Assembly (NCBI GenBank): GCA_030770545.1
Contig: CM061097.1
Location: forward strand, 5,704,501 to 5,768,500
DNA: 64,000 nt
Reading direction: 5' to 3'
Source of the DNA: Macropodus opercularis
Taxonomy: Eukaryota; Chordata; Actinopteri; Anabantiformes; Osphronemidae
Shown here: piece by piece, positions 50,641 through 62,122 of the stretch
Layout: the number at the start of each line of letters is the position of its first letter
Position numbering within the stretch: position 1 is the first letter of the stretch
Notes under the pieces: model-generated
Databases searched by the model: none
What the model saw: the letters and a program-made list of their open reading frames with translations, nothing else
Told to the model about the DNA's origin: nothing
Program-made: the position numbers and the translations under genes

Positions 50641-53160
50641 TGGGAAATGTAGGCGTTTAGCCTCCGAAACGGACCCGATCAGGTAGCACAACACAGGACT
50701 CGATAAGAAAAACTTATATTGCGTGATTTCTGCTTTTTTGTTTAGTAATCCAGTCAGTCAACTAGTTTCACCAAAATAACGGATTTAGGTTAATAGATTT
50801 TTAAGCAAAAGTTCTTACATTTTACTAGATCTTTGATTTCTCAATTTTCAGCTTTTGGTCGGTTACTGATAGAAAATGTAAACCCAAGCTTTATATGTTT
50901 ACTCAATTACCAGGAAGCCTGTGGTTTTCACTATTTTTCTGCTTTTTCTGACTGAACTGCTCTTAGGTTGCATGTTGCACTGGTTCAGTTTGCACGTTGT
51001 GGGTTTTCTCTGGGTGCTCTGGTTCCCTCCCACAGCCTTATGACATGCAGTTAGCTTGACTGGAGAGAAATTGCCCCTAGGTGTGTGTGCGAGCTGTTGA
51101 GAAAGTGGTTTGTCTGACCTACAGTATATGTGAGGCTGTGATGGACTGGCGTCCTGTTCAGGGTGAACCCCAGTCTCTTACCTGATTGACAGCTGAGCTT
51201 GTGACTATACAATAGAAGATGAATAAAATAGTTACCTACACTTGCTCAAGTTAAAGTACTGAAACTAGATTTAATAACCCATTGGCTATAAGAAGAGGCA
51301 TATCCCTGTTGAACAAGATGTAAACATGACTAGATAAATATGTGAAAATCTGTATCTTATGTAACTGCTGATCATTAGTGAAGCTGATGAGGCTGAACAC
51401 TAAAGCAAACAATATGAAGTCATGAGTGTGTTTAAAAAAGCAAAAGTCTCCACTGCTCCTCTGAGAAAGATGACTAACACAACAAAGGAGGACCTGCTGG
51501 CTTTGTGAACTTCCTGTGGGGAAGTATTGAAACCAAATCAGGTTAGGCCACATCTGCTCTGTCCATACGGCATGGATCACTTTCAGAGCAGTTCAAAGGC
51601 CAGCGTTTAGACCTGCTCACAGAGGAAAGAGAGGGGCAGCTGGAAACACATACACGCTGGAGGACACGTTGCAAACACACATATTGGTTTACCAGCATAT
51701 TTTTGGTCAACTTTTATAGACAAATTTGAAAAACATCCTCGATCTGGTGGCTTTTTTGTTAAATTGTTATAATTATTAGCTTCAGTTGTGTGTCTCGTCA
51801 GGGGAGGACAACCCTCGAGGGGGCACTGCAGCCGCACCCTAACCCCTAAAGACATGGGCCTCCTTTTCATGACACAGCTATGGAACTAATATTATAACAG
51901 ACAGGAAGGGGGGCAAATGACTGCACCACAATTTATAGTGAACCAGCTCCACTGGTGGTACATTCATAATAGTTACAAGAAAAACCACCAGCCTGCTCAG
52001 ACCGTGAGGAATTTTTTGCATCTTTTGGTTTTGCTTTTTCTCTTGCAAGATGATAGACTCAACTTCTGGATTGAGTCAACAGTAGAGAACAAAGAGGTTT
52101 TAAAGGAGTCTACAGCAATATATAATATATATATATGTATAGACACACACACACGTTATATTGGTTTGATTGACTTGACTTTGTGTGACGAAGCCTGTAT
52201 GCTTGTGAATACTCTTGACTTTCAAACACTGCGTTCCAATTTATAACTGGTTTTCTGTTTAAAATTGTAATGTGCCACCCCAAGATGTTGCCACTATGAC
52301 TTGAATGAGCCTCCTCTCAATTCACAAAAGTTATTCTGCAGGTATTTTCACAGGCCGTGTAAATTCATGGCCTAATCAACCTCCTACAGGGGCCCTGGGG
52401 CAAAGATTAGTTGACAGGCCCCTACTGACCCTCATGTACACTGCAGCTGTTTTTTTTTATTTCCCCAGGCACCAAAAACCAACCAGTAGCTACTGCAGAC
52501 CCGAAATGATTAATCTTATATTACATAGGTTTGTAAAAACAAATTTTAAAAAGTGAAATCATATTAACAGAACAATCAATTGGTTATTAACAATAAAACT
52601 ATTACCATTGTAATTTACAAGATGAAAGATGAGGGGGGTGACATATTTGATACACTTCAGAGATGCAGATGTCTGACACATTAGCAGTTAATCAAATTAT
52701 GTAGGCAAAAATGTGAACCTGGGGATTTTAGGGCTAATGGGTCTGCAGCCCCAAGGCGGTTGCTGGAAATCCAACTTCTGCCACATGAGTAAAATCTAAA
52801 GGCCCCTTTGGAACATAAATATTTAGTGTGTATGTTAGAGTTGACGCTGACTGTTTGTGCCTAATTGTCCACAAACTCCAACAGACCAGCTTATGCCAAA
52901 CAGCTGACCAACATGACTGATTAGTGACTAGAGCGGACAAGCCTGTCCAGCTCCATATCTTCATGTTCCTCCTCCCACGCCCTTTCTGTCTTTGACAGCT
53001 GAGACTCCTTTGGACTAAAGCCTCGAAAACAACAATCACGTTGCCATTGAAGAGCCCAGAGCCTGGGGTGGTAGCACTGGCTCCAAAGGAAAAAAGTCAG
53101 CTTTCTTGCCCCCTTTTACCCCTGTGGGAAACTGCGAGACCGCCCCTGGATTAAGTCCCC
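50641..53160. other. SMIM15-ZSWIM6 intergenic region
   Basis: AT-rich sequence upstream of both divergent genes. It holds the interspersed repeat at 50998-51205, a short AT run near 52119-52137 and, at about 52360-52830, sequence with recurring AGGCCCCT-type words that may be another degenerate repeat. No gene recognised. Confidence 0.5.
50998..51205 (+). mobile_element. Degenerate teleost interspersed repeat
   Basis: The order of words matches, with many substitutions, a repeat very common in fish genomes: TGGGTTTTCTCTGGGTGCTC, then TTCCCTCCCACAG, GACATGCAG, AAATTGCCCCTAGGTGTG, and finally GATGGACTGGCG followed by CCTGTTCAGGGTG. I recall it from many teleost sequences as a SINE/LINE-tail type element, but the exact family name is not certain. 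It is old and non-coding. Boundaries are approximate. Confidence 0.7.
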
Positions 53161-53509
53161 GCCTTTAAACTCAAATAAGAAGGAAACTTCAAAGGCCCGT
53201 CGGCCGCCGGGGCTCCGCCTTCGCGCTCCCGGTCGGCTTCACAAAGGATTTGCCGACGTTCGGGAATTCCGCCTCCAGTTCCTTTTATAGCGCCACTCGT
53301 GCGCTGGCAGCGCTCCAGGACCCCGCCCATCCCGGTTACTTTGACAACACAAAGGACTTCACGGAACTCGCAGGCTCCGCCCACTATTCCAAATAAGGGC
53401 AGTCTATCCATGTACGGCAAACAATCGGTGCGAGATTGCCCTTTTCTCTTCCTTATCCCGTTTATATGATCGGAGAGGAACTGCGCTTCAGGTTGGAAGC
53501 GGTGCGATC
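53161..53509 (+). promoter_or_regulatory. zswim6: ZSWIM6 CpG-rich promoter with CArG-type sites
   Basis: GC- and CpG-rich region directly upstream of the ZSWIM6 start. It has a perfect CArG box CCAAATAAGG (53389-53398), a near-CArG/TATA-like CCTTTTATAG (about 53281-53290) and several GC-box-like words (CCCCGCCC near 53322, CTCCGCCCA near 53376). Transcription probably starts between about 53310 and 53480. Motifs are seen; SRF binding is inference. Confidence 0.6.
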
Positions 53510-53942
53510 ATGGCTGAGCGAGTCCAGCAGCCCCCAGCCAAGCGGCACTGCTGCCGGCCCGGCTACAACCCGGCATGCAGGCAGGGGCAGCGGGCTGGAG
53601 GAGTCCTGTGTGGCGGCGCAGGGTCCGCTCCGGGAGGGTCGGGGAACGGAAAAACGCACAACCCCGAGTCGTTGCTCGACATCGCGGCGCGTAGAGTCGC
53701 CGAGAAGTGGCCGTTTCAGAGGGTGGAGGAGCGGTTCGAGAGGATCCCGGAACCCGTCCAGCGGAGGATCGTATACTGGTCATTCCCGAGAAGCGAGAAG
53801 GAGATCTGTATGTATTCCTCTTTCAACGCCGGAGGAGAGGAAAGTGGAACTAGCGGGGACAGTAATGACGAGACCCAGCTGCCTTTCCTACGGGGTGTCA
53901 CTCTGCTTGAGGGTGGCTGGGTGGACAACGTACTACAAGTCG
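53510..53942 (+). CDS. zswim6: ZSWIM6 first coding exon (gene continues beyond window)
   Basis: ZSWIM6 is a large nuclear/cytoplasmic SWIM-zinc-finger protein needed in neural development; its family is linked to Cullin-RING ubiquitin ligases. Only exon 1 is in the window: 144 codons plus one base, ending at a donor (GTCG then GTGAGT) after VLQVG, the same break point I recall in human. Residues 1-20 (MAERVQQPPAKRHCCRPGYN) and about 53-106 (ESLLDIAARRVAEKW, QRVEERFERIPEPVQRR, YWSFPRS, CMYSSFN) match closely. The SWIM finger lies in later exons. The fish exon lacks the long Gly and Ala runs of the human one. ZSWIM5 is a close paralog; synteny with SMIM15 and NDUFAF2 favours ZSWIM6. The ATG has A at -3 and G at +4. 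Confidence 0.92.
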
Positions 53943-55176
53943 GTGAGTGGACCATAACGCTGTAATGATGCAAGAAAATAGCCTATAAAAACATAACAGC
54001 GACCTCGCAGTGTTTTCCCTTTGCCATGGAGCCATGCCAGACTTTTAAAGGGCTTGTATTTGCCTTGCTCGGCCTTGTCTATTATAAACAATACAGGGTA
54101 TTTCCACAGCAGTCTACCCTATAGCTGTGTGAGAATAGCCTATTTTCAGATGCGCCCGTAATAGTAGCCCACTTCTCCTTGTTTTTGCCCACTGAGCTGC
54201 GCGCATTGAATTGCCCATAGCCATCCCAATTGGAAGCTTAGCACTTTGTTCCTATTTTTGTGTCTTTCTAGCTCTCCATGCCCCCACCAATGGGTACGCA
54301 GACAAAAGCCCCCTATATCTTTTCACCGCTGGCTAAATAGACGATATTTAGAAAGGGTGGGAGGGACGGTGATTTAAAGCTACAGTGCTTGTATTTTGTT
54401 TGCCAAACACCTTTGTGAGACAGACCGAAGCTTTTCTGCCGCCTTTCCCCATATTCACGGAAAGCCCAAGCTGTATGCAGCTGGTGGAGGCAAAGATGTA
54501 TTTTTTTTCCTGTCAGCTGCATTATTTGTGCCAAAGCTCGGAGTAAACAGAGGTGCTGCAGGCTCAGAAACCCCCTGCCTGCCTCCCTGCCTGGCTGGCT
54601 GCCTTTGCCCGAGCCACAATATTTCACTGCATTCGTCAGTGCAATAGACTCAGCTGTCAATCCGACTCCCCACCCTTGGAAACGGTTCAGGATTCTAATC
54701 CCATTACCCTCCCCAGTTCATCTGAATCTTAATGCATTCTGCAAACAAGATTTTATGCATGATCTTCTTCCTCCTCCCTCCCTCACCCCTCTCTGTGTGT
54801 CTCTCTCACTCTGCCTCTCTCTCTCTCACTTCTTGGCTTACTATCCCTTCCAAAGAATCTGTGTGGAGATGGCTTCAGCTCTTGTGGGCTCAGAGAATGT
54901 GCAGTGCACAATAGTAGCCATGGAGCAGACAGACAGGCAGGCAGCCCTCCCTCCCTCTCTGGCCTGTTTACCAGATTCCCCAGCATTAGGCTCATTTATG
55001 TGCTTACTCTTTTGGAGCGCTGGAAAGCGAAACAGTCAAGTCAGGGTAAAAGAGAAAGTACGAGGCGTGAGTGAGGGGAAATGTGTGTGCGCTTTTAAAA
55101 ATAGGAAGAAATGGTGACAAAGAGAGTAAGAGGCGTGCATGTGTTTTCATGTGTGTGAAAGCGAGTATGTGTGTCA

Positions 55177-55206
55177 GTGTGTGTGTGTGTGTGTGGTGGG
55201 GGGGTT
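55177..55206 (+). repeat. GT tract followed by G run
   Basis: About nine GT units followed after a short break by a run of G (to about 55204). Simple repeat in ZSWIM6 intron 1. Confidence 0.8.
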
Positions 55207-57392
55207 GATAAACACAGAGGGGGATTGTGCATGCGTCTGTGTGTGTCTGCGTCTGCACGGGCTGTCAGTCTCATCCTGCATGCTCACAGAGAGTGGAGGA
55301 TGACAGGCGAGTACGCAGCAGGAGGAGGGCATGTTATGCTGATTGCAATTTTCGCCCCCCGAATTTTTTTTTTCTATTTTATTTATTTATTTATTTTTAG
55401 CTGGAGAAAGTAAAGTCAAGCAAGAAAAAAAAGATGATAAATAAAAGATGCAATCTACTCCAGGGGACAGGCAGCCACTGGAGGATGAGGGCTTAAAAGC
55501 AGGGCAGCATGGGAGGGGGCTGTCAACCACATCACACACCACATGTATTGGCCCATCAAACACATACAGTGGGTATGGCCTGGAAAAAAGTGCAGGGTGG
55601 TTGTGAGGGTGTGTATGCAAGCGTGCATGGTCTTGTGTGTGTGCTGTCAGTGGGAAGGGATTCAGTGTTGATGATGAAAGACAGTAGAGAGATAGAATAG
55701 ATGCTGAGGTTATTGTGTATGGGGGGGAAGCTAATATACTTGAATGGATCTGCTGTCACTGTATTTCTCTCCTCCCCCTCTCTTCTCCTCCTCCACCACC
55801 CTCTCTCCCAAGTGAGCAGCTATAAAACTCTCCATATTTACTCCCCTAAGGCCAACTACCAGCCCCCAGTCTCCTGTGATTATTTATCTTTTTCTCAAAG
55901 ACATTAATCACACGCTTTTCCCCCTTTTTTTTCTCCCACTCTCCATCTCTTTCCATACATCAGTGCTGCTGAGGGAACAGATAGGGGGATGGCGTTTAAG
56001 GGGAAGAGCAATAGATCGGATGATATCAAGAAAAAGAGGGGAAGCCTAGAGGGAAGTAGTGGGTGGAAAATGCAAAAGAGGAAAGAGGCATTGAAATGGT
56101 GATTGCAAGAGAAGGGGACGTATGAAAGTAAAGAATGAAGCGCAGAGAAGGGGAGAGAGTTAGATGGATGGGTTGTTCTTTCTCCCATGCGAGCTCATCT
56201 GTTCCAGTGCCAGCCTCTGAGATAAATATTCATATATGAATGCAACTGTTATCTAGCAGTCCACTGCTTTCGGTTATAGCGGTTTCATAACAACACCGCT
56301 TCAGACCCCTTTCTCCTGTCAAACGAGCGAGTGATTTGTCAGGCGCTGAGCAGGTGGAGGAAGGCATCCGCCTCAGCCTGTATGGAGAGGTTCTGCGTGT
56401 AATACATTGAACTGCAGGTGAATGCACTGACATTGGCATGTTGCCTTGGAGGACTGTCCCCTAACAACCGCTGGCTGTCAGCAAAAATCACGTTGTCACG
56501 AGCTGATCACAGAAATATGTGTAAATCTCGCTGGCGTGCCAAGTTTCACGTCCTTTCCTTTGTCAGTCAGAAGGCGCTGTGCCGTAACTGAGCATCCTTT
56601 ACTGGTATAGAAAACTTCCAGAGCCAGCATCTGTTCTCCGGCCCCCTTGTGTAATTTAGACTCAGCAGCTCATCACGCTGAAAGGAAGGCTAGTATTATG
56701 GTGCCCCGTCCTCTAATTATAGAATTCTAATCCTATGGCTCTAACATGGCATGACAAAGCATGTTTGCACCTCATTACGCTCTTTCCTGTTTAGTCCTCC
56801 AGTCTGGGTCAAGTTCGTCCCCTCTTCTCATTCATTTATGACATGCATTGTCCTGCTCCTCCTCCCTTTGACCCCTCGTCCCAATATTTCTCACTTCCAG
56901 CCCGTCTGCCTCCAGGGTTTGTGCCAGGAGGTTAAAAAAAAAAAGCACAACCTCCATCTCCCACACACACACATACACACACCTCCTCACTCCTACTATC
57001 CTGTTACCGTAAGCTCCATGTCCCTAAGGAATGACATACTGATGTCTGGCATATGTCGCTCTCTGCAATGTCATTAGCATAGGCTACATGCTGCAGCCTA
57101 TTTATCCAGCCCTCCTTGTTAAGCTAATTCTTCACGTGAAGCTGCATGTCATTTTATCAAGCTGCTGCCCCAAATCTAAGTGATGAGGTGGACACTTTGT
57201 TGAGGCCGTTTTAAATTGCGTGTCCCGTATCCTATTTTTGGTGTATTTTCCATGGTGGTGTTTTTGAACTAGATAGCCTATATTACATTTGCCTTTCCCT
57301 GCCTAAAATATCATTGAATGTTGGAGGCAGTCATGCCTGCTTGAATCTGAATGTCATTCTCCTGTGCTCCACATCTTTAGGAGAATAACTGC

Positions 57393-57419
57393 TGTGTGTG
57401 TGTGTGTGTGTGTGTGTGT
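57393..57419 (+). repeat. GT microsatellite
   Basis: About thirteen GT units in ZSWIM6 intron 1. Simple repeat. Confidence 0.9.
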
Positions 57420-60400
57420 CTGCATGCTCATAACTCAGGTTGATTTGTTCACGCTCTGGAGAATCTTAATTAGGTTTCTGCGTCATCTACTCTCTCTCTT
57501 TTTTTTATCAAGATGTCAATGAAACAGTGAAAGAACAGCCACACAGGTGGTTCCCTGTTTTTTAATGCTGTCCCTCTTTGCTATGCTTACAGTGAAACAC
57601 AGACTCTTCCACACCTCCTGCTTAGGTCTGTGTGTGACTTCTGATCTACGGAGCCACATGTCACTTTCCTATTCGCGTTAAATCACGCGCAAGCTTATCA
57701 TTTAGGCAAAACTGTGGCAATATCAAGCATAATTTACAACAATAAAGTGTGTGTGTAGACACAGGCAACACCCATAAAACAAAGAGGCCGATAAAACAAA
57801 GAATATTTGCACAACTAGTAGGTTATTGTTTGGGTGACAAAGCCAAATGCTGAGGAGAAATATGTGCGCCTTACAAAACACTGAGCAAGTTAGTTCATGA
57901 ACACACATTTTTACTCTGTACTTTTTAAAAACTAACAACTCATCGGGTCATTTTGAGGACCCACCTCACCATTTCATGGATTTTGTCCACAGAGGTGCAG
58001 AATTGAAGATGCAAACACGTTTTGCGGCAGCGTGCTGCCTGAAAGACGCTATGAGGCTGAGCTGGGATTTTGGAGGGTGAGGGCTTATTCTTTCTGGTTG
58101 TGTGTGGGCTGTTTCTTTTCATGTGGGTGGATCTGGTTTTATTTTCCTGTTAGGTTAGAGAGATCCATTATCTTTTTAAAATGCCCGTCGACAGCAAGCC
58201 CACATGCCCACCTCCAACGACGGAGCGAGACAGAACACTTCTGAACATGCTGTTAGCGTGTGTGAAACTTCAGGTGAACGTGATTCAGCAACTCAAGAAA
58301 TACTGACACAATATGACTCAGGCCTTTGGAAACACATTCCCCTTAAAATGATTCACGTTATTCGAAATAATAATTCATGCCGGCTGTGATCAGATCAGAT
58401 GTGGTTTGCGGAGCAAGCTCAAAGGTGAGAGTACCGAAGGAGCAATGATCCTGGTTCCGGTGCCTCAGGTCTGCGCCCGGCCATGTGAATAACCCTGGAC
58501 TTGTATCGTCATGGAAACATGGCTGAGCCTTAGAGCCAGTGTAAACATCTGGCTGTCCAAGAGGGAGAGTGAGGGAGAGAGAGAGGGGCAAGAACCGCAT
58601 CCGTGTGAAGAGACATTGAGGCTTTAGGGCAAGTGCTCCCTCACTCTCTCTGTGAATGTGTTGAGGGACGGAGAGAAGCAGATTCCAGGTCTTTGTCCAA
58701 CTATGGAGGCTGAATGGAAAGTAGATAGGATACATTTCAGCCTTCATGTAATGGAAACACGTTAGCTTAGCCTTTCTTTGTGTGCATCTGTGTGTGTGCA
58801 TGCAAATGTGGCTACAAGTTGTTTGTATACACAAAACACAGTTTTTTGCATATGCTGTAGGGTTAATATCACCATTGTGTGATATTTAATATTGTTTGTT
58901 GATATTTGGTTGTATAGGTGTGGAGAAACACGAGTTTCTGTTCATTCCCAGCTGTTTTGAATATTCTCGGTGTGAAAGGAAGGTAGCTCAAGCGTCAGTG
59001 TAAATCTGAGCTGTGTTTACGTGATAATTACTTTCATTCTGCTCGTAATGAGTTTCAGCTCGAGCTCGATTTCCGCTTCAATCACTTACAGAAAGGCAGG
59101 ACAGACAGTTTTCAGTCTGGGTGGCCCCGTCAGGGATGGAACCCATACGAAATCTGTGACGCTGACGTACAGCACAGCAGTGATTGATAGGTGACCACTG
59201 GTTCTCTGGCTGGATCTGTCATGTTCCCAGCACACCAGACGTTTCCAGACAGTCCCAATGTTTGTCATAGCACCAACTCCAAATTCTTACCACCCCCGTT
59301 CCCAGGCTGACATGTGCCTCTAGATAGATCATTCCCAGCACAGACCATAACTTCCTCCAGACAGACAGTCCTTCTACCACCTCGAGCTAGGATAAATGTC
59401 TGGGTTATTTCCAGTCCCTCCACCTGACTGGAGCCAGCTTCCGTCCCAGTCTCATTGTCACGGTCAGGCCTACTTGCGTTGTGTCTGTCATTCCGAACTC
59501 CCAGGCCTCGTATCAATCTGCCCAAAAACTCCAAACTCACACTGCACACTAATGCTGGCACATTTTCATAGACGCTATGGACAAATTCAGCAAGCACGGC
59601 CCCTGTTAGAAAACCCCAGCTAAAGTAATAAAGTTCCAGCTTGAGCTCTCTAATGTCTGCCCCAGTCCTCGTTCCAGCTCGACTTGTCTCCTGTCCCAGA
59701 CTGTGGCTGCTGGGTGTGCGTCAGCACCGCTCCTCGGCTGGCTGACTCTGTCTAGGAATCCAGTCCTCCTTGCACAGAGATCCTGCCCCTCTCTTCTCTG
59801 TGAGCACAGGGATCAGGCGATAGAAAGGCTACTAAATCCACAATGACAAGGCCCTATTAAAGGCCGTTTTTTCTATTTCGTTTAATGACTTTTATTACCA
59901 GCCGCCCTCCTCTCTTCGATTTGGCAATAATAACAACAGGGGAATGCAGCACTCAGCGTTCTCCTATCTGATGCTTCCTTTCACTTTTTTTCATTTTAAT
60001 GAATTCCTCTTTGCACCAATGGGCTGCTGAAATAAGCACAAAGCCGTCCAATTCTCCGCTCACTGCAGTGGAGGCTTCAGCGTATGTACTATATGAGAAT
60101 ATGTGTTAAAAGACGACACATGCTTCCACTGTTGCCACAGAACAGAGCGTCTCTGTGTAGTTTGGTTAACAGCTGTTTCTCACCAGAAGCCAAATAGCTT
60201 TGGATTGGCCCAATGGCTACAACTGATATGTGTGTGTGTGTCTGTGTGTACAAAGTTACCTGCTGTCCCAGAATAAGACCTGAATATTTTGAATCTGGCT
60301 TGCAGTGCTCACATGTTTTTTTATGTTATGTCATCTACTTTCCCGTAAGGCTGAAAAGAGAGCACATGGTATTTTTGTGCTGTTTTTATCAGTGTGTGAA

Positions 60401-62100
60401 TGCGAGCATGTGCCTGTGTGACTTTGTGTGTTAATGGCTCAGTAAGCGTGTTTATGGTTGTGTGTCATTGTGAATAAAGGTGAGGCATGTTAATGATAAG
60501 AGGGTGGATGACATTCCCATCTGTCATCATTCCTGCCCCATCTCATTCCCACTCTTGTGCTCATGGTGCAAGGGCGCCACTAACTAGGCGCCTTAGAGTA
60601 AACAGCAGCAGAGGACGCGGGTTTACCTGCCGCTGACCCCAATCACACACACACGCGTCTGCACACGCACAGAGGTGTTCACTCATCGATTGCTGCCTCC
60701 CCTAGCGATGAGCTGACCCAACGTTGACCTCTTGCCTTGACCCACAGGGATTTACAAGAGTAAAAGGTCAATTGAGTCAGACTGTCCTTTCAGTGGGCAA
60801 CCGCTCTGCTTGAAAAAGAGGCCTATGCTCACATTATTGTTTTCCAATAAACAGCACCGGGCCAAAAGTAAAGATTTGTTCCCCCAATTAAACGTGTGCA
60901 TGTGTCTTTTGCATGTTCCATAAACGACCCCTCACCTGAGAGATCAGTCCAGGAGGGAGCGAGGGAGGACCTGCCCAGTTTTTCCCCTCTTTTGTGAGAC
61001 AATCGGGGACCCAAGCCAGAGTCAGAGGGGGGTTTGTCCCCTTCTTTCTTCGCGCCTGGTAGGCTGCAGTGCCGTGTGAGCTATGCAGAGGAGGAGGTCC
61101 TGAGAGCGCGAGGTGCCTCTGGCTGTGCCTGGCCCAACAGTGTCGTGGCTGTGTGGCATGTGAGACATGCATTCAGTTCTTTGTGGCAGAGCGGGCTAAA
61201 TAGAGCTGGCTCCCCAGGCGTGAGTGACGACAAAGAAAGAGAATGAGAGATATTCAAGGGGAAGGAGAAGAAAGCAATACGTGGACAATGGAATTTATCT
61301 TGCCCTTCTGAAGAGTTTTGTTTTCCTGGCTGTCTTTTGTCTTACTTCAACCCTGCCCCTTCATCTTCCTGTCGTCTTTTTTTCTCGTCACACCATACCT
61401 GTCCATCATCCTTCCCTCTCTTCCTTGTGTGTAAGCTCTCGTGATGTCTTCTTCTCCCCCATCTCAATTTTCCAGTTTCATTTCCCAAGCCAGGCAATAG
61501 AAACTCATATCTTATTTACACTGCCCCTATCTAGATACAACATGTTTCCACAGCACTTCCTGTGTCTAAGCTCCCAGAGGAAGCGTAGCCGACCAGCTAG
61601 CTCCTGCCCCGTGCTCGGTGCTAGTTGTCTGCATCCAGACCGCAGGGCTGTCAACGTTTCTACGTTTAGATGCTCTTTGTTTACCGCTGCCTGGAATTTA
61701 GGAGTGGAGCACAACCTGGCCTGTGTGTTGTGGTGTATGTCTCTTAACCTTTCAAATGATCCTCATTCTTTACTTATTACTTTCATATTTGTCGGGGGCA
61801 AAATGTGTTGCAACAACCGTCAAGTGCAAAGCTGGTTAGTGTACATGTGGTGTAATTCATAATCCTGTAGTTCCTGACTGAAATCAGGTTGCTGTTTCCC
61901 AGAAATGGTTTTATGTAGAAGTAGTATTCAGTATTCGTGAGAACCGTGCCCAACCCTATGATTTCATTATTCACTACGATAATTAGCATCGAGTGTGAAT
62001 TTGGCAAGATAAATCGTCTTGTTCCTGTGCTCGTGGATCCATACAGGCTGACGTTGCTGTGTGCGTGGCTGAGGATGTGCCACCGTGTTCCTGGCCGTCT

Positions 62101-62122
62101 GGCTAGCTGTTAGCCTGCTAGC
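62101..62122. repeat. GCTAGC/GTTAGC cluster inside ZSWIM6 intron 1
   Basis: Three words in 22 bp (GGCTAGCTG, TTAGCC, GCTAGCTG), of the type seen next to gene starts in this window. No known start lies here, so it may mark an alternative promoter or be chance. Confidence 0.4.

Noticed and set aside
53436..53957. 173-codon open frame overlapping ZSWIM6 exon 1
   Set aside because: A different frame in GC-rich sequence; the 53510 frame matches ZSWIM6 closely and ends at a proper donor.
61224..61862. 212-codon open frame in ZSWIM6 intron 1
   Set aside because: Low-complexity, hydrophobic/CT-driven composition with no conserved motif; probably chance in a CT-rich stretch.
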